DNA of 40,125 bases from Limnohabitans sp. (GCA_023255445.1 JALRIL010000157.1:1-40125); one strand, 5' to 3'. Positions 1 through 8,469 are shown, counted from the stretch's first letter. Notes: generated by a model not told the origin, from the letters alone. Program-made: numbers and translations.

Positions 1-537
1 CAGGCCATCACGCGCTCGATCGCGGACCAGGCCCGCACGATCCGCATTCCGGTGCACATGATCGAAACGATCAACAAGATGAACCGCATCTCGCGCCAGC
101 ACTTGCAGGAATTTGGTTTTGAACCCGATGCCTCCATCCTGGCTGAGAAGATGGAGATGCCCGAGGACAAGATCCGCAAGATCATGAAGATCGCCAAGGA
201 GCCGATCTCGATGGAAACCCCCATCGGTGACGACGACGACAGCCACCTGGGCGATTTCATTGAGGACACCATCCACACCGCGCCCATCGAAGCGGCTCTG
301 CAGGCGGGTCTGCGCGATGTCGTCAAAGACATCCTGGACAGCCTCACCCCGCGCGAAGCCAAGGTGCTGCGCATGCGTTTCGGTATCGAAATGTCGACCG
401 ATCACACGCTCGAAGAGGTGGGCAAGCAGTTTGACGTGACTCGTGAGCGGATTCGTCAGATCGAAGCCAAGGCGCTGCGTAAGCTCAAGCACCCCAGCCG
501 CAGCGACAAGCTGCGAAGCTTCATGGACACCAACTGA
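1..537 (+). CDS. rpoD: RNA polymerase primary sigma factor RpoD, C-terminal part
   Basis: The reading frame is open from base 1, so the gene begins before the window and the first internal ATG at 52 is not the start. The visible 178 residues open in sigma region 2.4/3.0 ([20 protein letters not shown]), continue through region 3 and end with the region 4.2 helix-turn-helix ([26 protein letters not shown], about 25 residues before the stop), which contacts the -35 element. This is the typical end of a housekeeping sigma-70: it directs core RNA polymerase to vegetative promoters. A strong hairpin terminator follows the stop within 20 bases. The gene marks the region as chromosomal and is unrelated in function to the catabolic genes downstream. 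Confidence 0.97.
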   Translation, partial: QAITRSIADQARTIRIPVHMIETINKMNRISRQHLQEFGFEPDASILAEKMEMPEDKIRKIMKIAKEPISMETPIGDDDDSHLGDFIEDTIHTAPIEAALQAGLRDVVKDILDSLTPREAKVLRMRFGIEMSTDHTLEEVGKQFDVTRERIRQIEAKALRKLKHPSRSDKLRSFMDTN

Positions 538-554
538 TCGTTGTCGTTTTGCAT

Positions 555-584
555 AAAAAAAGGCTCCCCGCGGGGAGCCTTTTT
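555..584. terminator. Bidirectional Rho-independent terminator between rpoD and the methyltransferase gene
   Basis: A perfect inverted repeat AGGCTCCCCG/CGGGGAGCCT (561-580) is preceded by a run of seven A and followed by five T. Read on plus it ends rpoD; read on minus it ends the paaZ-methyltransferase unit, whose last stop codon begins at 586 and touches the structure. Confidence 0.93.
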
Positions 585-1204
585 CATGCCTCCTTGGAGG
601 CCTGTCCCCAGTAGTGGTAAGTCAAAGGGCGAGGTCCCGGTACATAACCTTGTTGCAGATCGGCAGTGTGCAGACCGGCATCACGCAGCAGCAAAGGCAC
701 ATCGCGATCAAGATGGCAGCCTCCAGCCAGTGGCATCCACAAGGGCTGCAAACGGTCTTGCCATTTGGCCACCTCAGCTTCAGGCGAGCGGCCATGCTCG
801 CAAAACAGGAATTGGCCACCCGGCTTGAGCACGCGCCGCACCTCGTGCAATGCGGCCACGGGGTCCGGGATGCTGCACAAAGTGTAGGTGCACACAACCG
901 TGTCAAAACTGTCGTCAGGCACTGGGAGCTGCTCGGCTGAAAGCCCCATCAGCTCGACTGACAAGCCCGCCTGATGGCTACGCCTTTTGGCCAGACTGTG
1001 CATCTGCAAGGCGGGATCTACACCAACCAGTTGTGTGAGCCGCGATCGGTCATAAAAAGGCAGATTGCGCCCGGTACCCATGCCAATTTCCAGCACACGA
1101 CCATGCGCCAGCGGCACCAAAGCACGGCGTTTGGACTGAACCATGGGCAGGCCACAAGCGATGTCAATCATCCAGGGCAGGATCACCCTGTCATACCAGT
1201 TCAT
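584..1204 (-). CDS. Class I SAM-dependent methyltransferase (UbiE/type 11 family)
   Basis: A 206-residue Rossmann-fold methyltransferase. Motif I, VLEIGMGTGRNLPFY at about residues 37-51, binds S-adenosylmethionine. An acidic residue follows in VGVDPA (motif II), then DSFDTVVCTYTLCSIPDP (motif IV) and LKPGGQFLFCEHGR. The length is normal for the small soluble family. The substrate is unknown: these proteins act on lipids, quinones or small molecules, and the CEHGR tail motif is common in annotated phospholipid or UbiE-like members. A strong ribosome site (AAAGGAGGG) lies just before the ATG. It is 19 bases downstream of paaZ on the same strand, so the two are probably co-transcribed, but a link to aromatic degradation is only positional. 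Confidence 0.85.
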   Translation of the reverse strand: MNWYDRVILPWMIDIACGLPMVQSKRRALVPLAHGRVLEIGMGTGRNLPFYDRSRLTQLVGVDPALQMHSLAKRRSHQAGLSVELMGLSAEQLPVPDDSFDTVVCTYTLCSIPDPVAALHEVRRVLKPGGQFLFCEHGRSPEAEVAKWQDRLQPLWMPLAGGCHLDRDVPLLLRDAGLHTADLQQGYVPGPRPLTYHYWGQASKEA

Positions 1205-1223
1205 GCCTGCCCTCCTTTCGGTT

Positions 1224-3269
1224 TCAGCCTTTCTTGGCCACCAGCGTCAGGATATCGTAGCTGGCCACCAACTCGCCAAGTTGGTTGGTCACCTCCACAT
1301 CCCAGGCCACCACGCCCTGGCCCACGCCGTTGGCATCTTTCTTTTGGCGGTCGATCTTGCGCTTGGCCGTCAAACGAGCCTGGATGGTGTCGCCAATGCC
1401 CACCGGCTTGACGAAACGCAGCGTGTCCAGACCGTAGTTGGCCAGCACCGGGCCGGGCGCGGGCGACACAAACAGGCCCGCAGCGGCCGACAGCACGAAG
1501 TAACCGTGCGCGATGCGCTTGCCAAAGGGCGAGTCTTTGGCTGCGATCTCGTCAAAGTGCATGTAGAAATAGTCGCCCGACAGACCACCAAACGCCACGA
1601 TGTCGGCCTCGCCCACAGTGCGGCGGTGGGTGAGCAAGCTCTCGCCGATCTGCAGGTCTTCAAAGTAACGACGGAAGGGGTGGACCTCGGTCTCGATCAG
1701 TTTGGCGCCGCGCATGTACTCGCCCGTGACGGCGGCGATCATGGTGGGTGAGCCCTGCAGCGCGGTGCGCTGCATCAGGTGCTTGACGGCGCGGATGCCG
1801 CCCAGCTCTTCACCACCGCCTGCGCGGCCGGGGCCGCCGTGTTTGAGCGGCGGCAGGGGCGAGCCGTGGCCGGTCGATTCGACCGCCGATTCGCGGTCGA
1901 GGATGTGCAGGCGGCCATGCAAGGCAGCGGCCACCGGAATCATGCGGGCCGCAGTCTGAGGGTCTTTCGTCACCAGCGTGCCGACCAAGCTGCCCTGGCC
2001 GAGTGCGGCCAGTTGCAGGGCTTCGTCGATGCCGTCGTAGGGCATGAGCGTGCTCACGGGACCAAAGGCTTCCACATCGTGCACGCTGTCGGTTTGCAAA
2101 GGTTTTTGGCACAGCAGCAGCGTGGGCGGGAAGAAGGCACCGCCCTCCACGCCCTGCCCCACTGGCGAGAAGTCGGCACCACCGCCAAACACCAATTCGG
2201 CGCTTTGGCGCAGCAGGGCCACGCGCTCGGCCACGTCGGCCTGCTGCGAATGCGAGGCCAGTGCGCCCATCTTCACGCCTTCAACAGACGGGTCACCCAC
2301 CACCACCTTGGCCAGACGGGCCTTGAGCTTTTCGGCTACAGCATCGAGGTGCTGGCGCGGCACGATGGCGCGGCGGATCGCGGTGCACTTCTGGCCGGCC
2401 TTGACGGTCATTTCGCGGGCGACCTCTTTCACGAACAAATCAAACTCTTCGTCGTCGGGCGTGACATCGGGCGCGAGGATGGCGCAGTTGAGCGAGTCGG
2501 CTTCGGCGTTGAAAGGGATGCTGTGTTTGACCACGTTGGGGTGGACACGCAGCATGGCGGCGGTGTCGGCCGAGCCGGTGAAGGTCACCACGTCCTGGCC
2601 GTTCAGGCGGTCGAGCAGGTCACCGGTGGAGCCGATCACCAGCTGGAGTGAACCGGCAGGCAGGATGCCCGATTGCTCGACCAGGCGCATCATGGCTTCG
2701 GTCAGGTAGCTGGTGGACGAGGCGGGTTTGCCAATGCAGGGCATGCCGGCCAGGAAGCTCGGCGCGAATTTTTCCAAGAGGCCCCAGATGGGGAAGTTGA
2801 AGGCGTTGATGTGCACCGCGATGCCGCCACGGGGTACCAGGATGTGTGTGCCCGCAAAACCACCCTTTTTGCCCAGCGGAAAGGCCGGACCTTCGTGGAT
2901 CAGGTTGCCACTGGGCAGTTCGTTGCTGCCCATGCTCGAATACGCAAACAGCGTGCCCGCACCGCCTTCGATGTCGACCCAGCTGTCGGCACGCGTGGCA
3001 CCGGTGTGGGCCGAAATCGCGTACAGCGTTTCCTTGTGCTCGCCCAGGTACTTGGCCAGGGCCTTGAGGCGCTGGGCGCGTTCCTGAAAGTCCAGCTTGA
3101 GCAGGTTGGGCAGGCCGACGGTGCGGGCGTAATGCACCGCGTCGCCAAAGTCGATAGCCTCGGCATGGGTCTGGGCGACGGTGGTGCCGTTGATGGCGCT
3201 GCGCAGCGACTGCGCGCCTTGCTGGCCGATCCAGCGACCGGCAATGAAACTCTGCAAAACGTGGGACAT
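1224..3269 (-). CDS. paaZ: PaaZ: bifunctional oxepin-CoA hydrolase / 3-oxo-5,6-didehydrosuberyl-CoA semialdehyde dehydrogenase
   Basis: A 681-residue fusion of an N-terminal aldehyde dehydrogenase (about 1-520) and a C-terminal MaoC/hotdog hydratase (about 530-680), the layout of E. coli PaaZ. The hydratase opens the oxepin ring made from phenylacetyl-CoA and the dehydrogenase oxidises the resulting aldehyde. Visible catalytic residues are Glu256 (FNAEADS) and Cys295 (GQKCTAIRR) in the first domain and Asp566/His571 ([11 protein letters not shown]) in the second. I chose the ATG at 3269 ([13 protein letters not shown]); the frame stays open 22 codons further up, but that part overlaps the probable operator and has no family resemblance. 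No other paa gene is in the window, so the paaABCDE epoxidase must be elsewhere. Alternatively it serves a related CoA-aldehyde route such as aerobic benzoyl-CoA degradation. Confidence 0.93.
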   Translation of the reverse strand: MSHVLQSFIAGRWIGQQGAQSLRSAINGTTVAQTHAEAIDFGDAVHYARTVGLPNLLKLDFQERAQRLKALAKYLGEHKETLYAISAHTGATRADSWVDIEGGAGTLFAYSSMGSNELPSGNLIHEGPAFPLGKKGGFAGTHILVPRGGIAVHINAFNFPIWGLLEKFAPSFLAGMPCIGKPASSTSYLTEAMMRLVEQSGILPAGSLQLVIGSTGDLLDRLNGQDVVTFTGSADTAAMLRVHPNVVKHSIPFNAEADSLNCAILAPDVTPDDEEFDLFVKEVAREMTVKAGQKCTAIRRAIVPRQHLDAVAEKLKARLAKVVVGDPSVEGVKMGALASHSQQADVAERVALLRQSAELVFGGGADFSPVGQGVEGGAFFPPTLLLCQKPLQTDSVHDVEAFGPVSTLMPYDGIDEALQLAALGQGSLVGTLVTKDPQTAARMIPVAAALHGRLHILDRESAVESTGHGSPLPPLKHGGPGRAGGGEELGGIRAVKHLMQRTALQGSPTMIAAVTGEYMRGAKLIETEVHPFRRYFEDLQIGESLLTHRRTVGEADIVAFGGLSGDYFYMHFDEIAAKDSPFGKRIAHGYFVLSAAAGLFVSPAPGPVLANYGLDTLRFVKPVGIGDTIQARLTAKRKIDRQKKDANGVGQGVVAWDVEVTNQLGELVASYDILTLVAKKG

Positions 3270-3290
3270 GGAATAGGCTTTCTCAATTAA

Positions 3291-3306
3291 CCGACCAAAC
3301 GGTCGG
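3291..3306. promoter_or_regulatory. Probable TetR-type operator upstream of paaZ
   Basis: CCGACC-AAAC-GGTCGG is a perfect 6-base dyad 22 bases before the paaZ start. On the minus strand a TAAAAT box that could serve as -10 lies just upstream of it, so a bound repressor would block early transcription. Short CCGACC/GGTCGG dyads are what I recall for the TetR-family PaaR regulators of phenylacetate genes in betaproteobacteria; that assignment is inference. No matching regulator gene is adjacent. Confidence 0.6.
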
Positions 3307-3345
3307 GGAATTTTATGCGCATTTACCCATGCCACCCCAACAAAC

Positions 3346-3369
3346 GGGACAGGGATTTCCCCCTGTTCC
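3346..3369 (-). terminator. Weak hairpin after the LigB-like gene
   Basis: GGGACAGGG and CCCTGTTCC pair with one G:U-type mismatch around a 6-base loop. On the minus strand it lies 24 bases after the stop of the LigB-like gene and is followed by GTTTGTT, a poor T-tract, so its strength as a terminator is uncertain. Confidence 0.45.
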
Positions 3370-3392
3370 GTGATGGTTGACGCTTGTGATGC

Positions 3393-4238
3393 TCAGGCAA
3401 CTTCGAAAGCCATCAGGCCCGTCGCCGTGTTGGAAATCGGGATGTGGTAGTTGCGGTGCACTTCCTTGACGCGCGGGCCGGCGGCTGACAAAGCCGCACG
3501 CATGGCCAGCCACATCAGCAGCTCCACGCCTTGCGTACCGGTCTTTTCCACCAAGTCCAAGCTGCTGAATTGGGTCGCCCATTCAGGGTTGCTGACCAGG
3601 CTGTCCATGAACTGCAGGTCAAACGCCTTGTTGATGAAGCCAGCACGCTCTCCATCGAGCTGGTGGCTCAGACCGCCCGAGGCCAGCACGGCAACTTTTT
3701 TGTCGCTGTCCCAGGCTGCAATCGCTTCGCCCACCGCCTTGCCCAGCGCATAACAGCGTTTGGCTGAGGGCAGCGGGAACTGCACGGTGTTGATGTTGAC
3801 CGGCACGATGGTCACCGGCGCCTCGCCCTCGGGCCAAAACAACTTCAGCGGCAGGGTACAGGCATGGTCAACCAGCATTTCCTGACAAGTCACAATGTCA
3901 AAGTCTTGGGCCACCAAATGGTTGATGATCTGCCAAGACAGATCCACCTCTCCCTTGAAGGATGGCAGCGTCGGGATGCCCCAACCCTCGTCGGCGTTGT
4001 CGTACTGGGCCGCAGCGCCCACGGCGAAGGTAGGCATTTTGTCAAGGAAGAAGTTCAGGCCGTGGTCGTTGTAAAAAATGACCATCACATCGGGCTTGTG
4101 CTCGCCCAGCCACTTTTGTACGGGCGGGTAACCGGTAAAAAACGGGGCCCAATAGGGGTCGGCCTGCAGGCCCTTGTGGATGGCGCCGCCAATGGCAGGG
4201 ATGTGAGATGAGGCGAGGCCGCCGATGAGTTGTGCCAT
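3393..4238 (-). CDS. Class III extradiol dioxygenase, LigB-like catalytic subunit (second copy)
   Basis: A 281-residue protein of the LigB family, which uses Fe(II) and O2 to open catechol-type rings beside the hydroxyl pair. The iron ligands known for LigB are in place: His12 (SSHIPAIG), His59 (FYNDHG) and Glu239 (GVELLMW); the catalytic base is His192 (GGLSHQLDG). It differs widely from the LigB at 37490-38368, although the core motifs are shared. The stretch with DPYWAPFF, GY and WL near residues 28-44 reminds me of gallate-dioxygenase-type proteins more than of LigB; this is memory, not a search result. It follows the small LigA-like gene by 18 bases, so the two probably form one enzyme. 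Protocatechuate, gallate or an O-methylgallate are possible substrates. The divergent LysR gene is the likely regulator. Confidence 0.82.
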   Translation of the reverse strand: MAQLIGGLASSHIPAIGGAIHKGLQADPYWAPFFTGYPPVQKWLGEHKPDVMVIFYNDHGLNFFLDKMPTFAVGAAAQYDNADEGWGIPTLPSFKGEVDLSWQIINHLVAQDFDIVTCQEMLVDHACTLPLKLFWPEGEAPVTIVPVNINTVQFPLPSAKRCYALGKAVGEAIAAWDSDKKVAVLASGGLSHQLDGERAGFINKAFDLQFMDSLVSNPEWATQFSSLDLVEKTGTQGVELLMWLAMRAALSAAGPRVKEVHRNYHIPISNTATGLMAFEVA

Positions 4239-4256
4239 GGTGAGTGTTCCTTGTGA

Positions 4257-4598
4257 TCAGCCGGCGTAAGCCTTGAGCTTGGCCTTGAATGCGTCTTTGC
4301 TCATGCCCGTCTGCTGAGCGCCGATGTCCTGCATGTCCAGGCCAAAAATGCCTGCGAACTTGGCCAGGTAGTAAGCGTTTGCGCCGGCCGCGATCAACTG
4401 CAGCACCTGGCGAGAACGGATGGCGGCCTTCTGAGTCTCGGTCAGGCCGTACTGATTCATGTAGGCCTCTTCGTCATGCTTGAAGGCGGCACGATTGGCG
4501 GCCTCGTTGAACGAAAAGCACATCTTGTTGAGGGCGTAGCCCTTGCGGGCCGAGTCGCCATCAAAGGGGGTCGTGCCTTCAATGGTGCGTTTGTCCAT
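4257..4598 (-). CDS. LigA-like small (alpha) subunit of an extradiol dioxygenase (second copy)
   Basis: A 113-residue helical protein of the LigA family, the lid subunit covering the active site of protocatechuate 4,5-dioxygenase. Family traits are GYALNKMCFSF near residue 20, the region around Y46-YGLTETQKAAI, and AGANAYYLAKFAGIFGLDMQDIGAQQTGMSKDAF near the end. It matches the LigA at 38371-38808 in layout but lacks that protein's charged 30-residue C-terminal tail. A ribosome site (GGAG) precedes the ATG. It is the first gene of a two-gene unit with the LigB-like subunit and is divergent from the LysR gene across 70-80 bases holding a nested dyad. Confidence 0.82.
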   Translation of the reverse strand: MDKRTIEGTTPFDGDSARKGYALNKMCFSFNEAANRAAFKHDEEAYMNQYGLTETQKAAIRSRQVLQLIAAGANAYYLAKFAGIFGLDMQDIGAQQTGMSKDAFKAKLKAYAG

Positions 4599-4644
4599 GT
4601 CTGTTCTCCGATGAGGGAATGACAGTCAGTGTGACCCCGATATT

Positions 4645-4695
4645 CAATCGAATCAATCCATGAATTACCATGATATTCATGAATAAATTCGATTG
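4645..4695. promoter_or_regulatory. Nested inverted repeats in the LysR / LigAB-like divergent promoter
   Basis: An outer pair, CAATCGAAT (4645-4653) and ATTCGATTG (4687-4695), encloses an inner dyad ATGAAT-N9-ATTCAT (4660-4680). The inner one has the size and T/A-rich ends of a LysR-type box. The two share one centre of symmetry near 4670. The right arms overlap the start of the LysR gene, which fits autoregulation together with control of the divergent dioxygenase genes. Confidence 0.6.
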
Positions 4696-5599
4696 GTCAG
4701 ATCTCGATGGACGTTTGCTTCGCCTGCTGGTCACCGTGGTGGACACCGGCTCAGTGACGGCCTCCGCTCAACGTCTGGGCATCACACAGTCGGCAGTGAG
4801 CCATTTGCTGGACAAATTGCGAGGCATCACACAAGACCCCTTGTTCACTCGCTCGGGTCGAGGCATTGTGGCTACGACGCGGGCACGCGTCCTGGCAGAT
4901 CGCGCACGGGATCTACTGCTGAAGCTAGAGCGTTTTACTGAGAATGAGACCTTTGACCCCTCCCGTTGGCAAACCACCTTCACCATTGCAGCCAATGACT
5001 TCCAGCGCGATGCTTTGTTGCCCGCACTGATGCAGAGTTTGCGCACGCAAGCGCCGCAGCTGGTGCTGCGCGTCATGCCTTCCGATGTACCGCATGCCGA
5101 CATGCTGCGCCAGCAGCAATGTCAACTGATCATCAGCCCGCGTCCACCTGAAGGCACCGACGTGATGCAAAAACGATTGTTTACCGATCGCTACCGGGTT
5201 TTTTACGACGCACAAGTGCGCCGCGCCCCAGCTTCACGCAAGGAATACCTGGCAGCGGAGCACATCAGCGTGATCTACAACCCACAGCGCATTCTGGAGC
5301 TCGACCGCGTCCTGCAAGACAAAGGCGTTCATCGCAAGTTCAGGATCCTGGTCCCGGGCTTCGCCGGCCTTCCCTCCTTCATGCGCGGCACCGACTTGCT
5401 CGCCACCGTGCCAGGCTTGCTGTCCGAACACCTGATGCGCGATCTGGCACACGTGGAAGTTCCTGTGCCCTGCCCCAGTTTGCCCATGTACATGGTCTGG
5501 CATCAACGCCATCAGCACGATCAGGCACATCGCTGGTTGCGCGACCAGCTACAGGACGTGGCACAACGTGTCATTCCAGGCGCGTCTCCCTCGCGCTGA
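4679..5599 (+). CDS. LysR-family transcriptional regulator
   Basis: About 306 residues with the standard LysR plan: a winged helix-turn-helix at the N-terminus (SVTASAQRLGITQSAVSHLL, roughly residues 20-40) and a periplasmic-binding-protein-like effector domain from about residue 90. I prefer the ATG at 4679 (MNKFDWSDLDGRLLRLL), where family members usually begin; an in-frame ATG at 4670 would add three residues. Neither has a clear ribosome site. Divergent to the LigA/LigB-like dioxygenase genes and placed over the nested dyad at 4645-4695, it most likely controls them in response to an aromatic acid. The effector cannot be named from the sequence. The zeta-GST gene follows 18 bases downstream and may be co-transcribed. 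Confidence 0.88.
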   Translation: MNKFDWSDLDGRLLRLLVTVVDTGSVTASAQRLGITQSAVSHLLDKLRGITQDPLFTRSGRGIVATTRARVLADRARDLLLKLERFTENETFDPSRWQTTFTIAANDFQRDALLPALMQSLRTQAPQLVLRVMPSDVPHADMLRQQQCQLIISPRPPEGTDVMQKRLFTDRYRVFYDAQVRRAPASRKEYLAAEHISVIYNPQRILELDRVLQDKGVHRKFRILVPGFAGLPSFMRGTDLLATVPGLLSEHLMRDLAHVEVPVPCPSLPMYMVWHQRHQHDQAHRWLRDQLQDVAQRVIPGASPSR

Positions 5600-5617
5600 C
5601 AGCCAAGCTGCGGCAGA

Positions 5618-6268
5618 ATGAGCACCATGAAACTCTATAACTACTGGCGCAGCGGCACATCGCACCGCACGCGCATTGCACTTGAACTCAAGGGGCTGTC
5701 GGTCGACTATGTGGCCGTGCACCTTCTCAAGCAAGAGCATCTGCAAGATGCGTTTAAAGCCGTCAACCCACAGCAACTGGTGCCCGCTCTGGACACCGGC
5801 GAGGAGGTATTGATTCAATCACCAGCCATCCTGGAGTGGCTGGAGGAGAAATATCCAACACCAGCACTGTTGCCCCAAGACCCGCAACAACGCGCCAAGG
5901 TGCGGGCATTGGCTGCCATCATTGGTTGCGACATCCACCCCATCAACAACCGGCGTATTCTCGAATACCTTCGCCACACCTTTGGCGCAGACACCCCGAC
6001 CATCAACGTCTGGGCTGGCACCTGGATCGGCGCCGGCTTTGACGCCTACGAAGCGTTACTGGCTGCAGATACCCAACGCGGTCGTTTCAGCCACGGCGAC
6101 AGCCCCAGTCTGGCTGACTGCTACCTGATCCCTCAAATTGAAAGTGCACGTCGCTTCAAGGTGGACCTGACCCAGTGGCCTTTGATCATGGCTGTTGAAC
6201 AAGCCTGCATGCAACTGGAGGCCTTCCAAAGGGCTGCACCAAGTCAGCAGCCAGACGCTGGCAGCTGA
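5618..6268 (+). CDS. maiA: Zeta-class glutathione transferase, maleylacetoacetate (or maleylpyruvate) isomerase
   Basis: A 216-residue GST with an N-terminal thioredoxin-like domain (KLYNYWRSGTSHRTRIALELKGL, with the QLVPAL cis-proline loop and the QSPAILEWLEEKYP glutathione contact around residues 55-82) and a C-terminal helical domain (DIHPINNRRILEYL, SLADCYLIPQI). Zeta enzymes isomerise cis-trans maleyl compounds with glutathione: maleylacetoacetate from homogentisate or maleylpyruvate from gentisate. The true hpd gene at 26497-27585 makes homogentisate, so maleylacetoacetate is the likelier substrate, but no homogentisate dioxygenase or fumarylacetoacetase is in the window. The usual SSCS/SxR active-site stretch is replaced by RSGTSHR, a variation I have seen in this family. 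An alternative start is the ATG at 5627. Confidence 0.8.
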   Translation: MSTMKLYNYWRSGTSHRTRIALELKGLSVDYVAVHLLKQEHLQDAFKAVNPQQLVPALDTGEEVLIQSPAILEWLEEKYPTPALLPQDPQQRAKVRALAAIIGCDIHPINNRRILEYLRHTFGADTPTINVWAGTWIGAGFDAYEALLAADTQRGRFSHGDSPSLADCYLIPQIESARRFKVDLTQWPLIMAVEQACMQLEAFQRAAPSQQPDAGS

Positions 6269-7270
6269 TCAGAAAAAAGTTTCGGTATCGACTTCGCTAT
6301 TGGCTTGGGCGTTGTAACGATCACCAGCTACCGTTCGTTCGTTGATCAGCGCCTCAACACGCGACATCAAGTCTGCAGACAGGCTGACTTCCGCAGCACC
6401 GAGGTCGTCCAGCAAATGTTCAACTGACGTGGTGCCGGGGATCGGGATCAAATCTTCGCCTTTGTGCAGCAGCCAGGCCAGCGCCAGCTGCGACGTGCTG
6501 CAACCGGCCTCCTGTGCCAGCGCGTTGTAGGCAGGCAGCAGCTTGAGGTTGGCGGCGTAGTTATCGGGTGCAAAGCGCGGCATGGTCCGGCGAATGTCCT
6601 TGGCATCCAAGCCAGCAATGTCCAGCGGACCACATAAAAAGCCACGCGCCACCGGGCTGAAAGGCACAAACGTCACGCCTAACTCACGACAAGCAGCAAG
6701 CACCGCAATTTCCGGGTTGCGCGTCCACAATGAATATTCGGTCTGGACGGCCGTGATGGGGTGCTCGGCATGGGCCTTGCGCAAGGTACTCGCCGACACT
6801 TCAGACAAACCAATCGTGCGAATCTTGCCCGCACGCACCAGGTCGGCCAACGCCCCCACGCTCTCTTCAATGGGCACCTGCTTGTCCCAGCGGTGCAGGT
6901 AGTACAGGTCGATCACGTCCGTCTGCAAACGGCGCAAAGCGTCTTCGCAGGTCTGGCGGATCGTAGCGGGACGACCATCGATCACCCGCACCTTGGTGCC
7001 ATCGCCCTTGTCCACGCCCTGCATGCCGCATTTGCTGGCGAGAATGAACTTGTTGCGGTGCGGCTTCATCACCTCACCGACTAGGGTCTCGTTCGCACCA
7101 AAACCATAAAGCGCTGCCGTGTCAAAAAATGTCACACCCGCATCCAGCGCTGCGAGCAGAACGCGCTCGCCTTGCTCGCGGGAGACAGGTGCGCCATAGG
7201 CATGGCTGAGGTTCATGCAACCCAGGCCGATGGCACTGACGGTAAAGGGACCAAGTTGTCGTGTTTGCAT
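6269..7270 (-). CDS. Aldo/keto reductase
   Basis: A 333-residue NADPH-dependent aldo/keto reductase with a TIM-barrel fold. The catalytic tetrad is recognisable: Asp in FFDTAALYG (about residue 50) with its Tyr five residues on, Lys in LASKCG (about 79) and His in YYLHRWD (about 110). The GLGCMNLS start and the IPIPGTTSVEHLLDDLGA cofactor-binding stretch near residue 275 are typical of the YhdN/AKR12-13 group. Physiological substrates of this group are rarely known; small aldehydes or ketones are usual. The stop abuts that of maiA on the other strand (TGATCA), and the gene is divergent from the IclR gene across 66 bases, so it may be that regulator's target. Confidence 0.85.
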   Translation of the reverse strand: MQTRQLGPFTVSAIGLGCMNLSHAYGAPVSREQGERVLLAALDAGVTFFDTAALYGFGANETLVGEVMKPHRNKFILASKCGMQGVDKGDGTKVRVIDGRPATIRQTCEDALRRLQTDVIDLYYLHRWDKQVPIEESVGALADLVRAGKIRTIGLSEVSASTLRKAHAEHPITAVQTEYSLWTRNPEIAVLAACRELGVTFVPFSPVARGFLCGPLDIAGLDAKDIRRTMPRFAPDNYAANLKLLPAYNALAQEAGCSTSQLALAWLLHKGEDLIPIPGTTSVEHLLDDLGAAEVSLSADLMSRVEALINERTVAGDRYNAQANSEVDTETFF

Positions 7271-7336
7271 GGGCGCATCTTAAAAGCTTTTGGCGCGATT
7301 CAAACCGTTCAAGGTGCTCTTGCGCATAATCTGGTT

Positions 7337-8119
7337 ATGTCGATCACAAGCCAAGACACAGCTACCCTGGAGCGCAAAGACTGGATTGCTGGCCTGGAAA
7401 AAGGGCTGGCCATCATTGAAGCCTTCGATGCTGATCATCCCCGGCTGACCGCCACTCAGGCGGGCAAACGTTGTGCCATGACGCGCACCGCTGCCAGCCG
7501 TTACCTCAAGACGCTTGTGCACATGGGCTATGCAGGCACAGACGGCAAGTTGTTCTGGCTGATGCCACGCATTCTCAAACTCGGTCACGCCTATCTGGAA
7601 TCGGCGCGGCTGCCCCGGCTGGTTCAACCCTACCTGCAGCGCATCACCAATGGCACCGATGAGATCGCTTATTTGGCCATCCTCGATGGTGCCGAGACGG
7701 TGTACATCGCTCGCAGCAGCAATCACAGGTATATGACCTCCGGCTACCTGCCTGGCGCACGCATCCAAGCGCAAGTCACTGCTGCCGGGATGGCCATCAT
7801 GTCAGCCATGGAGGAGCCCTTCATCAGCGGGTGGGTACAGCAGCACGAACTGCGGGCATTCACCCCCTACACCGTGGCCGACAAATCACAACTGCTGTCT
7901 GACTTGCAGCAATATCGCCGCCAGGGCTGGGCGCTTTCCGAACAGCAACTCGAGCTCAATTACCGCGGAATCGCCGTGCCTTTGCTGGACCGCAATAACA
8001 CGGTCCATGGCGCCATTGGTGTGACAATGCCCATCAACAACGAAGATGCCGATCACGCGATCAAACGCATCCTGCCCGTGTTGCAGGACGCCGTACACGT
8101 CTTACGCAACCTGATATGA
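7337..8119 (+). CDS. IclR-family regulator (PcaR/PobR-like)
   Basis: A 260-residue IclR protein: an N-terminal helix-turn-helix (TATQAGKRCAMTRTAASRYLKTL, about residues 36-58) and a C-terminal effector domain with ILDGAETVYIARS and ARIQAQVTAAGMAIMSA. It opens with a short polar tail before GLEKGLAIIEAFD, as in the Pca/Pob-type activators of protocatechuate and 4-hydroxybenzoate genes. The frame is open 55 codons further up but that part runs into the divergent reductase gene, so the ATG at 7337 is preferred. The last 18 bases overlap the convergent NIPSNAP gene. Its target may be the divergent aldo/keto reductase or a more distant unit; the effector is unknown. Confidence 0.85.
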   Translation: MSITSQDTATLERKDWIAGLEKGLAIIEAFDADHPRLTATQAGKRCAMTRTAASRYLKTLVHMGYAGTDGKLFWLMPRILKLGHAYLESARLPRLVQPYLQRITNGTDEIAYLAILDGAETVYIARSSNHRYMTSGYLPGARIQAQVTAAGMAIMSAMEEPFISGWVQQHELRAFTPYTVADKSQLLSDLQQYRRQGWALSEQQLELNYRGIAVPLLDRNNTVHGAIGVTMPINNEDADHAIKRILPVLQDAVHVLRNLI

Positions 8120-8467
8120 GCTTGGCGGCACCCAGCCCGGCATCTCCAGGGCTTTGATCAACCGCGTTTCCTGCGCCACGATCAGATGCTCGGAAGCCTT
8201 GAGATAGGCCGGGAAATCCGGGTGTGTATCCCGTGCCATACACCGACGCTCGTAATCAGCCAGGCTTTCATAACGCCACAAATGCACGAACTGGTTGAGC
8301 GGACCGACCTGGCTTACATAAAAACCCGCAGGATGCTCCAGCGTCTGCATCAATATGGGCATGGCCAGTCGATTGAACACTTCCAGGAACTCGGGCATCT
8401 TGCGCAAACGAATGGTGTAGATGCGGTGATCCACCAATGGACGCTCAAGGGCTTGGATTCGATCCAT
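8102..8467 (-). CDS. Single-domain NIPSNAP family protein
   Basis: A 121-residue protein with the NIPSNAP ferredoxin-like fold: VDHRIYTIRLRKMPEFLEVFNRLAMPIL, GFYVSQVGPLNQFVHLWRYESLADYERR and a late HLIVAQETRLIKAL strand. Biochemical roles of bacterial NIPSNAP proteins are mostly unknown; they resemble small monooxygenase-like or chaperone folds and often accompany degradative dehydrogenases. Here it is the last gene of a minus-strand unit, two bases after the FAD dehydrogenase. A second, two-domain NIPSNAP follows another FAD dehydrogenase at 21793, which argues for a shared function of the pair. Confidence 0.85.
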   Translation of the reverse strand: MDRIQALERPLVDHRIYTIRLRKMPEFLEVFNRLAMPILMQTLEHPAGFYVSQVGPLNQFVHLWRYESLADYERRCMARDTHPDFPAYLKASEHLIVAQETRLIKALEMPGWVPPSSYQVA

Positions 8468-8469
8468 GT

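Noticed and set aside
1779-2651. 290-codon open frame on plus, opposite paaZ
   Set aside because: It is the antisense shadow of a well-supported gene in GC-rich DNA; low-complexity His/Gly/Arg-rich composition, no recognisable domain, no ribosome site.
6266-6271. TGATCA at the junction of maiA and the aldo/keto reductase, and again at 36483-36488
   Set aside because: It looked like a repeated site but is simply a TGA stop on each strand placed back to back.
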